DNA from: Incurvaria masculella
Taxonomy: Eukaryota > Arthropoda > Insecta > Lepidoptera > Incurvariidae
Length of the DNA: 64,000 bases
Assembly: GCA_946894095.1 (NCBI GenBank)
Contig: OX335657.1
Location: 12,028,001-12,092,000, forward strand
Reading direction: 5' to 3'
The notes under the pieces were generated by a model. That model saw only the letters and a list, made by a program, of their open reading frames with translations. It was not told the origin of the DNA and made no database searches. The position numbers were made by a program, and so were the translations under genes. Shown piece after piece: positions 9,816 to 20,676 of the stretch (position 1 is the stretch's first letter; every line of letters starts with the position of its first letter).

Positions 9816-11243
9816 GTGAGTGCAATTACCCTTTTATTCTATCGAATCGGCCATGATATTATGTAAGTATGCTGATCTGCACTCCGACTACGAAAAATTA
9901 AGTAAGTATTGGCTGGCTGTGGTATTGGCATGCGTTTCACGACGACCTTACATCACTCGATTATTATATACCTAGTTAGATACTGCGCTCTTTGACGCTC
10001 CCTGCGTAATTTGGTATATAATTATGTAGGTATTTTCTGGGTCATGCAGTGCAGGAAACATGATCATAAAGATAATCAACAGTGATATCGGAAAAAGGTT
10101 GAAATGGCCCTTTGATTGGATATGTTCATTCTCCATGCGTTCATTCCTTGTTCATAGAACCCTAGGTCTAAATTCCTACATTATTTCCACAAATCGTCAA
10201 TAATATCATTGTTTTTCTTACGTTTTGTTTGTTACCACTTAAAACTATCAGTAGTCAATAATTGGTCTAAAAGCGGGTGTACATAGAGTGCGTGAGCAGG
10301 GCCTAAGCGAATATAAGCATAATTTTTTAAGATTTGTAAAATTTTGACATTTTCAGAAAACAATATTTTGTCATTGTTGACTCACAGCTATATCTAGGCC
10401 ATGAGACAGCGTGCTACGAGTCTACGACGTTTCGTAGCACCGACTACGCGTGTTACAGTAATATTTGTAGCCTTGCTCAGAAAACTACCAACAAACTTTT
10501 GGGGTTAATTGAAAGACTATAAAATCAATGGTTCATCATAGGAACTTCAACAACATGGTACACTCGTACACTCACCAGCCGATGCATACATTTTTTATGC
10601 GACGAAAGCATAATAAACCGCTACACAAAGGTACAAATGAACAATGTCACCACGGACTTCCTGGAAAGTCATGTTGTCGCCTATCGTGCCAAAATCCACT
10701 CACAAATGTTCCGTCGGTCGTCGCTCGCGCACAAAGACGCTTCGTTCGCAAGTGTCGAGCGTCCTTCCTACCTGCCTCTGCATTGTCCGCGCGCGACAAA
10801 TACATTCGAGCCGGCAATCAATTATCTATTGTCACCGGCCAGCCACCTTCTAACAATTGCTCCCTTTTGAATAGGCCGGGCTTTCTCTGCGCATGTAGGG
10901 TTCGTGTATTACCATACTTGCTCGACTTGAACACAGATAACTACCTACATAGGTAATTGTACCTCTTGTATGCGTCTCGCTTACTGACTCGATAACATTG
11001 TCAAATATTACCTTGTTCATCCAAAGTACTTATACTATGTATGTATGTATGTGTTGTACGTATATTGTATTGTATGGGTTGTATGTTGTCCCAAAATCAA
11101 CCTTAATGACTCATCCCTCGGCTAAATATTAAAGAATATATACCTACTTGTGTTTTTCCTATGAACAATGAAGTCCTGACAAACGCGTTATTTCCCCTAG
11201 ACAACAGCTTACAGCCCTCAAAGATGCACTACGTAACTTGCAT
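9816..11243. other. Intronic sequence, no gene recognised
   Basis: AT-rich, with a moderately GC-rich stretch at 10640-10880 where several overlapping frames are open in different phases (10528-10956 and others). None has recognisable motifs. A short TATG array lies at 11038-11051. Confidence 0.4.
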
Positions 11244-11573
11244 GGGCAGTCCGAGTTCTCACCTAAATTGGCGTTTACAAAACTTCGAAGTTACGTAAAA
11301 ACTTCAGACTCCATGCAAGTTTTTACTGCTGGATATTCTGCGGTTTTACTTATTCAAGCGGTCAAAGTCAAACTCGGACTTCCGATTTGTCTACGTAAAC
11401 GGCAACATCAACGTATTTCGGCGACGGTGAATACGCTGTACGAATCAAACTCGGACTCGCAAATGTTAGTTCGCTGAACGCCCACTGCGCGCGCTCTTCA
11501 ATTTCAAACGAAAACGCCAGTCGATCGGGTTGGCGTAAACGCCAGTTAAGGTGACAACTGGGACTAGGGGCTC
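11244..11573 (+). mobile_element. Family C inverted-terminus element, copy 1
   Basis: Left end CAGTCCGAGTTCTCACC then TAAATTGGCGTTTAC; right end is its inverse with GGTGACAACTGGGACT. The terminal inverted repeat is about 40 bp. The interior holds CTTCGAAGTTACGTAAAAAC and GCCCACTGCGCGCGCTCTTC, shared by all six copies. No transposase; a MITE-type non-autonomous DNA element. Confidence 0.75.
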
Positions 11574-12131
11574 AGATCGCCCATCTATACGCCTCGTGTC
11601 GTGGCACAACGTGTACATCTTTACTACATGGTTGCGATGTTATTTCACTGATTCGGTTTATAAATAAATATACATCTTTTCTTTTGAATCGTAATATACC
11701 ATATCTCGTATGTCACAGAGACGTGTCTGAAACTGCCACCCCCCCCCCCCCTCCTTCATTCATCGCTAGTACCTACGGCTACTACTGCCAATGAAAGCTT
11801 TGAATGTTAATGCCTAAATTAAAACATACTATGGAATCACGACTACGTGCATACCTACGCCATGCCAGAGTCGGTGCCAAAGTGCCGGCGAGATGTCGCG
11901 AGGGAATGCATTCCAAGCATTGCGTTCGGCGGCGGCGGCGGCGGGGGCGGCGCGGTGACGGTAGCGGGGTGACGGCAGCGGGGGGGTGACCATAAAAATA
12001 AATTGTAATATTTTGGGAAATAATGAGTCGCATCACACGTGTGGCAGCCTGCTTCCGCGCCGTAGGAACACGTGTAGCGCGCCGTCACGGTCTTCGCGTC
12101 GTCGTCGGCTGCGTTTTCGTACCTAAGTACA
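11574..12131. other. Intronic spacer with C-run and GC-rich block
   Basis: Contains a run of about 12 C near 11740 and a GGC-rich block at 11925-11990. Opposing open frames (11782-12036, 11804-11989, 11855-12154) are compositional. Confidence 0.4.
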
Positions 12132-12482
12132 GAGCCCGTAGTCCCAGTTGTCATCTAAATTGGCGTTTACGGCAAATCGATCGACTGGCGTTTTCAAATG
12201 TATGGAGAAATTGAAGAGCGCGCGCAGTGGGCGTTAATCGAACTAACATTTGCGAGTCCGAGTTTGATTTGACAGCTTACTCTACGTTGCCGTAAATACG
12301 TCGACCTTGCCGTTTACGTCCACTCCGCGTTTTCATACAAATCGGAAATCCGAGTTTGACTTTGACAGCTTGAAGAAGTAAAACCAAAGACTATCTATTA
12401 CAAACGTTTTTACGGAAAAAGTCAATCGATCGGTTTGCCGTAAAAACCAATTTAGGTGAGAACTCAGACTGAGCACTCAGAG
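12132..12482 (-). mobile_element. Family C element, copy 2
   Basis: Complete copy in inverse orientation: GTCCCAGTTGTCATCTAAAT at the left and GGTGAGAACTCAGACTG at the right. It is followed two bases later by another copy in the same orientation. Confidence 0.75.
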
Positions 12483-12484
12483 CA

Positions 12485-12745
12485 TGTGGTCCCAGTTGTC
12501 ACCAATATTGGCGTTTACGGCAAACCGATCGACTGGCGTTTTCAAATGTATGGAGAAAATGAAGAGCGCGCGCGCAGTGGGCGTTAATCGAACTAACATT
12601 TGCGAGTCCGAGTTTGATTTGACAGCTTGAAGAAGTAAAACCACAGAATATCTAGTAAAAACTTGCATGGAGTTCGACGTTTTTACGTAACTTCGAAGTT
12701 CAGTAAACGCCAATTTATGTGAGAACTCCGACTGACCACTCAGAG
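12485..12745 (-). mobile_element. Family C element, copy 3 (internally deleted)
   Basis: Head-to-tail with copy 2. About 260 bp instead of about 340: the central block containing the GTCGACCTTGCCG-type sequence is missing, while both termini remain. Confidence 0.7.
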
Positions 12746-13189
12746 CCGAGTTACAAATCACTTATCGATGAATCGCTAAAATCATCGATTCCCTAGGTTT
12801 ACACCATTTAATAGAAAACTTGGTGGCACGGTTAAGGCTGTTCAGGTGAAGGTGAAGGCGCAGAAAATCTAAGATTTGAAAAATTTAAGAAATGCGTTCT
12901 TTGTCCATTGGCCAAGACATAATTTTGCACGGCGACATCCATTGAAATAGAGAAATCGTTTCCCTACCCCTGAACTTTGACAGATTTTAATCATTTTTTT
13001 ATCACTTGAGTAAGCTTCATCTATGACTTTATTCTATGTCCATATGTTTTGTTTTTTTGTAATTAGGTATCGGTATTATTCATTTTTTTTCCAATGCTTA
13101 TTAGCTAATATTTTCCAATCTAAAAGGTATACATACAGATATAGATTTCTACAATATATTTTAGAATCACAAATATTACAATAACCTTC
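12746..13189. other. Intronic spacer, nothing recognised
   Basis: AT-rich; no repeat or gene supported. Confidence 0.4.
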
Positions 13190-13571
13190 TTTTTTTATGT
13201 GACTGGACATGGATGGCTATTACCACACTTTCTGTCATGGTATTAGCCCAACACACCACATGGGAACTAGGTGCCATGCCAGGACCTTCCTTATATTGCA
13301 CGGCTACATTGAACTGGATGGAAAACACGGACAATTTTCATTGCCGCTTCGACCATCGTTCATCCAATGCGATGGTACCAACCCGGGCGGGATAAACCCT
13401 ACCACCTAGTAAGTAAGGAAGGAGACCTACAGTGTAACGTGGAATCCGAACCACGGCCAGCCTCTCTCAACGGTTGAATGGTCACCCATCCAAGACCAGG
13501 CCGTACCCAGCGTTGCTTAACTTCGGAGAGCGATCGCCGAAGTGTCGCGCCACTGGGCCAATGAGGCTGAC
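13190..13571 (-). mobile_element. 5S rRNA-headed SINE, copy 1
   Basis: Read on the minus strand it starts GTCAGCCTCATTGGCCCAG. A segment at 13480-13541 matches the internal promoter half of 5S rRNA: GAAGTTAAGCAACGCTGGG for the A-box region and TTGGATGGGTGACCA for the C-box region. The shared SINE body and a short A-rich tail follow. About 382 bp and non-coding. Roughly 96 percent identical by eye to the copy at 32401, which suggests recent activity. Transcription would be by RNA polymerase III (inferred from the head). Confidence 0.8.
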
Positions 13572-13649
13572 AGAAACTGAAACATTAAGGCATGGAAACA
13601 GATATCGCCCGTAGTATGGGAAATTGATAGGGTAACGACTCTTTTAAAC

Positions 13650-13765
13650 CCGTCCGGCTTAGTACCATCACACTGGATGAAAGATCGAAGCGCCAGTAAA
13701 CATTCTCGTGTTATCCATCCAGTTCAATGTTGCCGTGCTCGTCCATGTCAAGTTACAAAAAACAA
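13650..13765 (+). repeat. SINE body fragment
   Basis: Matches the middle and end of the shared body (CGTCCGGCTTAGTACCATC, CCATCCAGTTCAATGTTGCC, TCCATGTCAAGTTAC) with internal deletions and an A tail. Opposite in orientation to the adjacent complete SINE. Confidence 0.6.
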
Positions 13766-13916
13766 ATCGTAAACCAGTAAATCTGAACGCGTGGGTCGCA
13801 TCGGTAAATGTGTTCCACGAGATACAATGGACATGTCCAGTGACATGGCCGACTAATACTTCTCGCACAACGAGCGAGATGGAGATGGCTTTGCCAGTGA
13901 CCATAGCCAATGCCCT

Positions 13917-13940
13917 CCCCCCCCCCCCCCCCCCCCCCCC
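13917..13940 (+). repeat. Poly(C) run of 24
   Basis: An uninterrupted run of C ending at 13940. Length is likely to be unstable or misread in sequencing. Confidence 0.9.
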
Positions 13941-14592
13941 AGAAACAATTGACGGAGCGAACGCGCGCCGCGACTAGATGAAAAACAATTACAGAAAATT
14001 GTAGAGGCCAAACGTTTCTAGGAGCCAAGTGATTTTGTGTTGGGCCGTTCTCTTATTACTCCCCAGTATGCTGCGGTGGCTGGCTCTATCATACACAGCG
14101 AGCATGGAAGGCCAGGAGTAGCAACAGAAACCCGTATGTGTTTGGGCGGCGGCGGCGCGGCGGCGGAGCCAATTGTACATACAATTCAAGAATCAGAGCA
14201 CCCTCTTGTGGTTGACATTAGGCTTTTGAGAACGAACCGTTTCTCAAACTCATTTCTCTGCCGCACCGCCAGGATCTGGGGGGCCATTCTGGTAAGAATG
14301 AGTTCGAGTTCGGGAGTGAGTTAACCTAAAAATAGCTGGGAAATACCAATATTATCATTTCAATAACGGAACCGTTATTTATACTTCCAACGTATTTACG
14401 GGACAGACCAGATTTTTACCTAGCTGTAATGATATTCTAGAAGTGTGGAAACATTAACTATTTAAAAAAGTGAGTAATATTTAGTGACGAATTCGAACTC
14501 ACTCTTTCCCTGAATGGACCCCCTGGCACTGTCTGCCGGCGGGAGCCTTTTCTCATACCTATAACCTGGGAGTCTTCAGGTGTAATTTAATT
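13941..14592. other. Intronic spacer, nothing recognised
   Basis: Includes a short GGC repeat near 14143-14166. No gene supported. Confidence 0.4.
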
Positions 14593-14708
14593 TATTCAGA
14601 GATCACCTGTCAAAACTTAATACGAAATTAGCACCGGACTAACCATACAAAAACTGGTTTAGTCCGACCATAAAACGCGTGCTAAAGTTAGTTCGCCCAC
14701 TCTGAATA
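14593..14708. mobile_element. Family E mini-MITE, complete copy
   Basis: About 115 bp with inverted ends ATTCAGAG and CTCTGAAT and core ATTAGCACCGGACTAACC. A truncated relative lies at 7039-7113. Confidence 0.65.
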
Positions 14709-14804
14709 GAGGTATAAAAGTTTGAATCTAACGTTAACTGTTTCTGCAATCGGCTTCGAGACGGTAATTCCGTTTATTTGTGCCTGTACATACGAAATGG
14801 TAAT

Positions 14805-15460
14805 TAGGGTTCCGTACCAAAAAGGTGAAAACAGAACCCTATTACCAAGCCTCCGCTGTCCGTCCGTCCGTCCGTCCGTCCGTCCGTCCGTCCGTCTGTC
14901 ACAGGGCTGTATCTCATGAACCATAATAGGTAGGCAGCTTACATTCTCACAGAGTGTGTATTTTCGTCAGCCTCAGTGGCCCAGTGGCGCGACACTTCGG
15001 CGATCGCTCTCCGAAGTTAAGCAACGCTGGGTCCGGTCTGGTCTTGGATGGGTGACCATTCGACCGTTGAGAGAGGCTGGCCGTGGTTCGGATTCCACGT
15101 TAAACTGTAGGTCCCATTCCTTACTTACTAGGTGGTAGGGTTAATCCCGCCCGGGTTGGTACCACCGCATTGGATGAACGATGGTCGAAGCGGCAATGAA
15201 AATTGTCCGTTTTTTCCATCCAGTTCAATGTAGCCGTGCAATATAAGGAAGGTCCTGGCATGGCACCTAGTTCCCATGTGATGTGTTGGGCTAATACCAT
15301 GACAGAAGGTGTGGTATTAGCCATCCATGTCCAGTCACATTAAAAATTAAAAAACAATAAAAATTAAAGGAGGATGACATGCTTTTTTGTGTTAATTCTT
15401 GTACGATGCTACGGAACCCTTCGTGTGCGAGTCCGATTCGCACTTGGCCGGTTTTTTTTA
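14805..15460 (-). repeat. Family A repeat, copy 2, split by a SINE
   Basis: Starts TAGGGTTCCGTACC, carries a long CGTC array (14860-14895), and ends TGCGAGTCCGATTCGCACTTGGCCGG. A complete 5S-headed SINE (14966-15369) interrupts it, and some internal family A sequence is missing at the junction. Confidence 0.85.
14966..15369 (+). mobile_element. 5S rRNA-headed SINE, copy 2 (best-preserved head)
   Basis: Head begins GTCAGCCTCAGTGGCCCAG, where the CAGTGGCCCAGTGG stretch resembles a tRNA A box. A 5S-like segment at 15001-15058 follows (CCGAAGTTAAGCAACGC; CTTGGATGGGTGACC). The body then continues with GGCCGTGGTTCGGATTCCAC, GGTAGGGTTAATCCCGCCC and CCATCCATGTCCAGTC, ending in an A-rich tail. It lies inside a family A element and is therefore younger than it. 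Confidence 0.85.
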
Positions 15461-15736
15461 TTCTTTAGCTACGCGCCTTACTTACTAAGTGCCTTACTTA
15501 TTTGTCAAGCACGGCAAACTCAGTTTTAGTTCCCATATCGATCACGAGCCCTCAGCACTGATTAAAAGTTGAACAATGTCACCCGAGCACCCCTCAATGT
15601 CTCCCCTACAGTTGGGGGCTCCATTCTCTACCACCGGTTGACTCTGGACACACCCCCACCCTTAATTATGTCCTTCAGTGCGCACCCCTGTGTCGTCATT
15701 AAGGCCACTGAAGAACGGAATTACGGAACTAGCAAA

Positions 15737-16072
15737 GGGCCCGTAAGCTATGTTCCCCATACAAACGTAGTTTACTAATCATTTGAAAAATACTGTTCTA
15801 ATTTGCTTGATATTTGGTATATAATATTCGATAATAAATATCTGTGTCTGCACGTTTTTGATTTGCTGAAAAATCTATAGCAAGTCGAATAACAGGCAAA
15901 ATTTGTGTGTTACAGGATACATATTTCGAAAAAACAAACGCGTGCAGACATAGATATTTGTTGTTTGATATTAAATCCCAAACAAATATCAAGTAAATTG
16001 GAACAGTGGTATTCAAATTATTAGTAAACTACGGTTGCATGAGGTGCGCAATTTTCTGATGCTTACGGGCCC
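15737..16072. mobile_element. Family G foldback/MITE
   Basis: Ends GGGCCCGTAAGC and GCTTACGGGCCC. Nested inside are long inverted arms containing GTAGTTTACTAAT, ATTTGAA and CTTGATATTTG on the left and their inverse on the right. About 336 bp, non-coding. One arm of a relative is at 19806-19926. Confidence 0.7.
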
Positions 16073-17035
16073 ACCTTTAAATAATACAATTGGGCCCACT
16101 GCATTTCTTCCCGTGCATGTCGTAAGATCTGACTAAGGAAATCTTCGTTCGTAGTTCGGATTGAAAGGAGCTTGTGCAATGAAAGGAAGGTTCTGGCACA
16201 GCATCTCGTTCCCAGGAGGTGTGAATGAATAATGAATGAATGAATAAATTATGTATTGTGCAATATAGAAAACAAATACAATTACAAGAGCAATTCAAAA
16301 CAACAACAAAATTGCACAAAGGCGGACTTATCACTAAGAGTGATGTCTTCCAGTCGACCTTTGGGGAGATGAAGAAAGACAATCTGAAATATCTGTAGGT
16401 AGGTACACAATAGCAATTTGAAAGGAAAAATATTAAAAAAATAAAATAAAAATATATGCATACAGTATGAACATACATAAACCATAATTTCCATAACAAT
16501 TCAAACATACTTTAAATTAAATAAATTAAAATATATGATACAATATACTAACATGTAGGGTTAGGTTAGGTTAGTTAACTAAGTTACTCTAGTCATAAAA
16601 ATGCGTTGTGTGCATTGCACGGAGCGAGAGAGTTGCGCGCGCGCACGCCTTCATCACCCGAGTTCGTGACCCCCGCCGCGCTGGACGGATCAACCTCCAC
16701 CGAAATTCATAAAAAAAGTAACAAAACGGGAAAATACCGCACCGCTCTACAGCCGCCTCCGCCGCCGCTCGGTAGACCATAAATCTGCGTGACATTAACA
16801 TAACGAGCAGGCTTAAGCCGTCTTCTAAACTCTACCTAATTTATAACGGCGAACTCGCGAACCGGAGATTTATAATTAACGCTGTGTCTCCATATGGATC
16901 TTTATTAAAAATCTGGCTTCCATACTTTGATTTTCCCGTTACATACCTATACAGGTGAATTTTTTTTGTCTTCATGGCCCAATCCAATAAGAAATAACGA
17001 AATACGCTCAAAGTAGTCACGACGTCGATTTTAGT
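16073..17035. other. Intronic spacer with SINE tail fragment and short TTAGG motif
   Basis: 16155-16220 resembles the SINE 3' body (GGAAGGTTCTGGCACAGC, GTTCCCAGGAGG). 16556-16575 has a few GGTTA units. The minus-strand frame at 16077-16508 is low-complexity and unsupported. Confidence 0.45.
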
Positions 17036-17355
17036 AAAAAAACCGGCCAAGTGCGAGTCGGACTCGCACACAAAGGGTTCCGTACCATCGTCGAAAAAAA
17101 AACAAAAAAATCACGTTTTTTGTATGGGAGCCCCCTTTAATTTTAATTATTTTTTTATCTTACCTATTTGTTGTTATAGCGGCAAAATAAATACACACTC
17201 TGTGAAAATTTCAGCTGTCTACCTGTTACGGTTACTGAGATACAGCCCTGTGACAGACGGACAGACGGACGGACGGACGGACGGACGGACGGACGGACAG
17301 CGGAGGCTTAGTAATAGGGTTCCGTTTTCACCCTTTGGGTACGGAACCCTAAAAA
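17036..17355 (+). repeat. Family A repeat, copy 3
   Basis: Complete: AACCGGCCAAGTGCGAGTCG to GGGTACGGAACCCTAAAAA, with about nine ACGG units at 17258-17297. Close to the family consensus. Confidence 0.88.
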
Positions 17356-18033
17356 TAAAACCGCGTTGTTCGTTTTTTTTAATCAGGTAATTTTGAGAAC
17401 AACAGCACACCATGTATTATTGCAACGGCCTATGGTGTCCGTTATAACTAACAAATAAAAAAGATAATGGTCTAGATAATCCTTTGAGTGTTTTTCGCTG
17501 TGTCTTATACTTTCTGATTCGACCAGGAAGGCATACATGAAAAAAACACCATGGGCACAAGTTTTGATTATATCCGAAATTGATACAATATCTACTGTCG
17601 TGTTATTATTCCATCAAACCGCTATGTCCAATGAAGGAAATTGTGACTGATCCAGAGTGGTCGGGGCTTAACTAACTGCGCTGCGTTTCCTGTTACCTTT
17701 CTGTTACATTGCATATTTATATGGTGTAAAACTTTGGTATTTTTGTAGCTGGTGGTGAACACGGGCGTTCCAGAACGTATCGTGTTTGCTCCCCTGCCGG
17801 TTCGTAGAGCCCGCAGTATGATCAAGCAGCTCGTAATATTCTTTGTTTATTTTGTGTTTCCGTGGGTAGGGCGCGTCGCTGCCGCCACCACCGCTGCTGC
17901 CGCGGTCGCGGCAGCGGAGACGCGGTGCTATCTGCGCATGCGCATGCTGTGGCTGCAGCCATCATATATTTTTAAATCTACGTTACCCATCCATCAGAAG
18001 TCAAAGTTGATGTCATCGGAACCTACAAGTATG
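17356..18033. other. Intronic spacer
   Basis: A pyrimidine-rich tract followed by AATCAG and GTAATT at 17387 is a weak recursive-splice-like site. A GCC-repeat stretch lies at 17879-17920. No gene supported. Confidence 0.4.
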
Positions 18034-18137
18034 AGCGGCTCGTAGCTGAGGAGCGCAGCGACTTGCCTTGAATACGCCAACAGCGTATCATGACGGTGGG
18101 TATGGTGATAGGCATCCATGTACAGTTACATAAAAAA
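18034..18137 (+). repeat. tRNA-headed SINE with large internal deletion
   Basis: AGCGGCTCGTAGCTGAGGAG (A-box side) followed shortly by GGCATCCATGTACAGTTAC and an A-run. Most of the body is missing. Confidence 0.6.
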
Positions 18138-20676
18138 GGGCGCAAATGTAAGTGTGTGGTACGTGGCACCACAGACGTAATAGAAGGAAAACATACAGAA
18201 GTAATAGAAGTATTAAAGGGAACAGAAGCGACAAAATGCCTGTCCGTGTGAAAGTCATAGTTCTTTACGTGCGCATAGATAATGGAAAATATGTTGAATG
18301 ATTATATAAATTATATATAAAAATGATTATTTAGATAAATCGTGTATAATCAATTCCGGGCTCCTGCACTTTTAACGGTCACACGTTGTATTTTATTATT
18401 TTAAAATATGCTAGTGTCTTGCCCTGTCCTTACATTTCTAGTTGCAATCTCTGCGCATGCCTTCGGCCTCGCAGCATGTAATTGGGATGCTAATCAGAGT
18501 CCCCTCTCGCTTGCGGTCCGCTCGTTATTCCCTCGTGCCGTCCCTCTCTGTCCCGTATGAGTGAGGCGAGGCTGTCCCGCTAGCGGTCCCGAAGGCGGTC
18601 GGCTGTTCGTTCTTCAATCATCTTCCACGCTGGAATCCAGGGTCGACGCAAGGGAAACAACCAATTCAGCTTTAATATTATTTAAAATTATTATTTTATT
18701 TTTTAAATTAAGGAGTAGGAAAACATCGTCAACAAACTAACCACTTCGATGCTTTTTCATTTCTATCAACAACTAGATGACCCAGCAATAGGTTTCCCAC
18801 TCATTAGGGCTCATACTACGTGACCGATTTTACCCATTTTGTGACCTATCGTGTTATGTGCATTTATTTTCAAATAGCGATTTCTTTATGAAGAAATTCC
18901 TATTTTTCGTAGGCATGTAGTTTGGTTATGAGATGTACCGCTGGAAACCCTGGAACCTAATATTGACTTCTCGGGAACCACTAATGGCACCCGCGGTGAT
19001 ATATGTTTTCATCTAATTAATCAACATCTCAAAGACAAAACAACTATCTTTTCAGAACTACCAATTATTAATGTTAAGGTACTTGTTTTTGCCTCCAGAA
19101 TCACCCCTCAGTGGGATGCAGATTCAAAAAAGCACCTGCATAAAAATAAATGGTAATAAAAAGATAAATAAATATGGTTCAAAATCAAGGTTGAAACAAT
19201 TGTACTATTGTATGGCCTAATACCACCCTGTACGCGCGGCGTGTGTACGATGCACCGTAGGTTGCATTAGCAGGATAGTTTATGGTAGTTTTCATGGTTA
19301 ACTACCTACCATGTAATAACTAATGTAATTATATGTTCCCGGAGTATACCTGATGGTGAAATTACTTAATCGTCATTGATAAAATACACTTAAACATTTT
19401 CAGTCTAATGACGAAAAACTAAGTCGTATTGAGGTTGGTGGCGTTTTTTTGTATCCGGATAAAATTGTATTTATGAACGGCGTATCCTGCACGTTACTTG
19501 CTCATTTCATGTCATCTTCAAGACAATTTGTTTAGGGACAAATTTAGGAAATATTTTCATGTTGTCTAAACTCCTTTGGATTAGTATATTTTATCAGGGA
19601 ATTAAACAAATGTCAGAGAAGTTGAGCATTTTGATGCATTGCGAATAACGTTACTGTGTATGCCGTACAAAGAGAAACGCAGCGACTTCTCCGAACTCTT
19701 TGGTGTATGCACGATTTCTTTTTTTTATCTAAACTGCGTCAAAGGACCGTAAAAATTAAATCTTCAGACATATTTTATTTTATCTTTGGTTCGACACGCC
19801 ATAAATTCTTCGAAAAAACAAATTATGTGCTGTCATATATATTTGTTGCCTGATATTAGATTCCTACCTAATATCAAATAAATTAGACAGTGGTTTTCAA
19901 ATGATTAGTAAACTACTTTTGTATGGGTTTGTAAAAGTAAATATCTGTGAGAATAAAAGTCTACGATATAAAATATATATTCAAATGTATAAAATATTGA
20001 AGTATAATTGTGCAGTCGATTACTTTTATTATTATTTCCAAATATTCATGCGTACCTAGCTCTCGAAATTCCGATTTTGTACCCGGGTGAAGGTTGCGCT
20101 CAATCACTCGTACGTATCGTATTCTAACTTACCTCTGTCCCGCTCCCGCTTGCGTGCCTTGGGTGTGTGGGAGCGAGATGGCCCGCTGCAGGCGCTTGCC
20201 AGACAGCGCCGCCACAACACAGATCATATCACTTCTCGTTATTGGAACAGGCTTTTTGTCTGGAGGCCAAGGAATATGCGGGCATTGAGATAAAACATCT
20301 CGTGTTACAATACAAATGCTTTAATGTAAGCACTCGATTTTTTTTGATCACCTCGCATTTTTAAAACTATATTTATTTTCATTACTTTAAAACGCTGGCC
20401 TTATTTTAAAATGTGAAAGCCATCAAATATAAAAAATATACGTGTCTCCTCTGTCACAACAATCGAATCAATTTTTACCGTTGAGTATTTTTTTCCATTG
20501 ACATCTTATTTTCTTGTACTTGTTATTTACAGTTCGAAAACAGCATCGTTTATTAGATTATACGAATAACTGCAATGGTGTTTTGACATATTTTGATTTT
20601 GTTGTGCCGTTTTTGTTGCACAGGACAAGTTGTTTGTGTGTACTTTGTTTATAAGCTCATTGACGAGGCTTTAATA
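18138..20676. other. Intronic sequence upstream of the nested F-box gene
   Basis: Mostly featureless AT-rich DNA. 19806-19926 contains one arm of a family G element (ATCAAATAAATTAGACAGTG, GATTAGTAAACTAC). The last few hundred bases must contain the F-box gene promoter, but no core element stands out. Confidence 0.4.

Noticed and set aside
9166..9866. Long open frames antisense to, and in other phases of, frizzled exon 1 (up to 219 codons)
   Set aside because: Arg/Ala/Pro-rich shadows of a very GC-rich exon; no domains, and the frizzled frame fully explains the region.
15001..15058. A genuine 5S rRNA gene
   Set aside because: Only the internal-promoter half matches, the flanks are SINE leader and body, and the same arrangement recurs three times.
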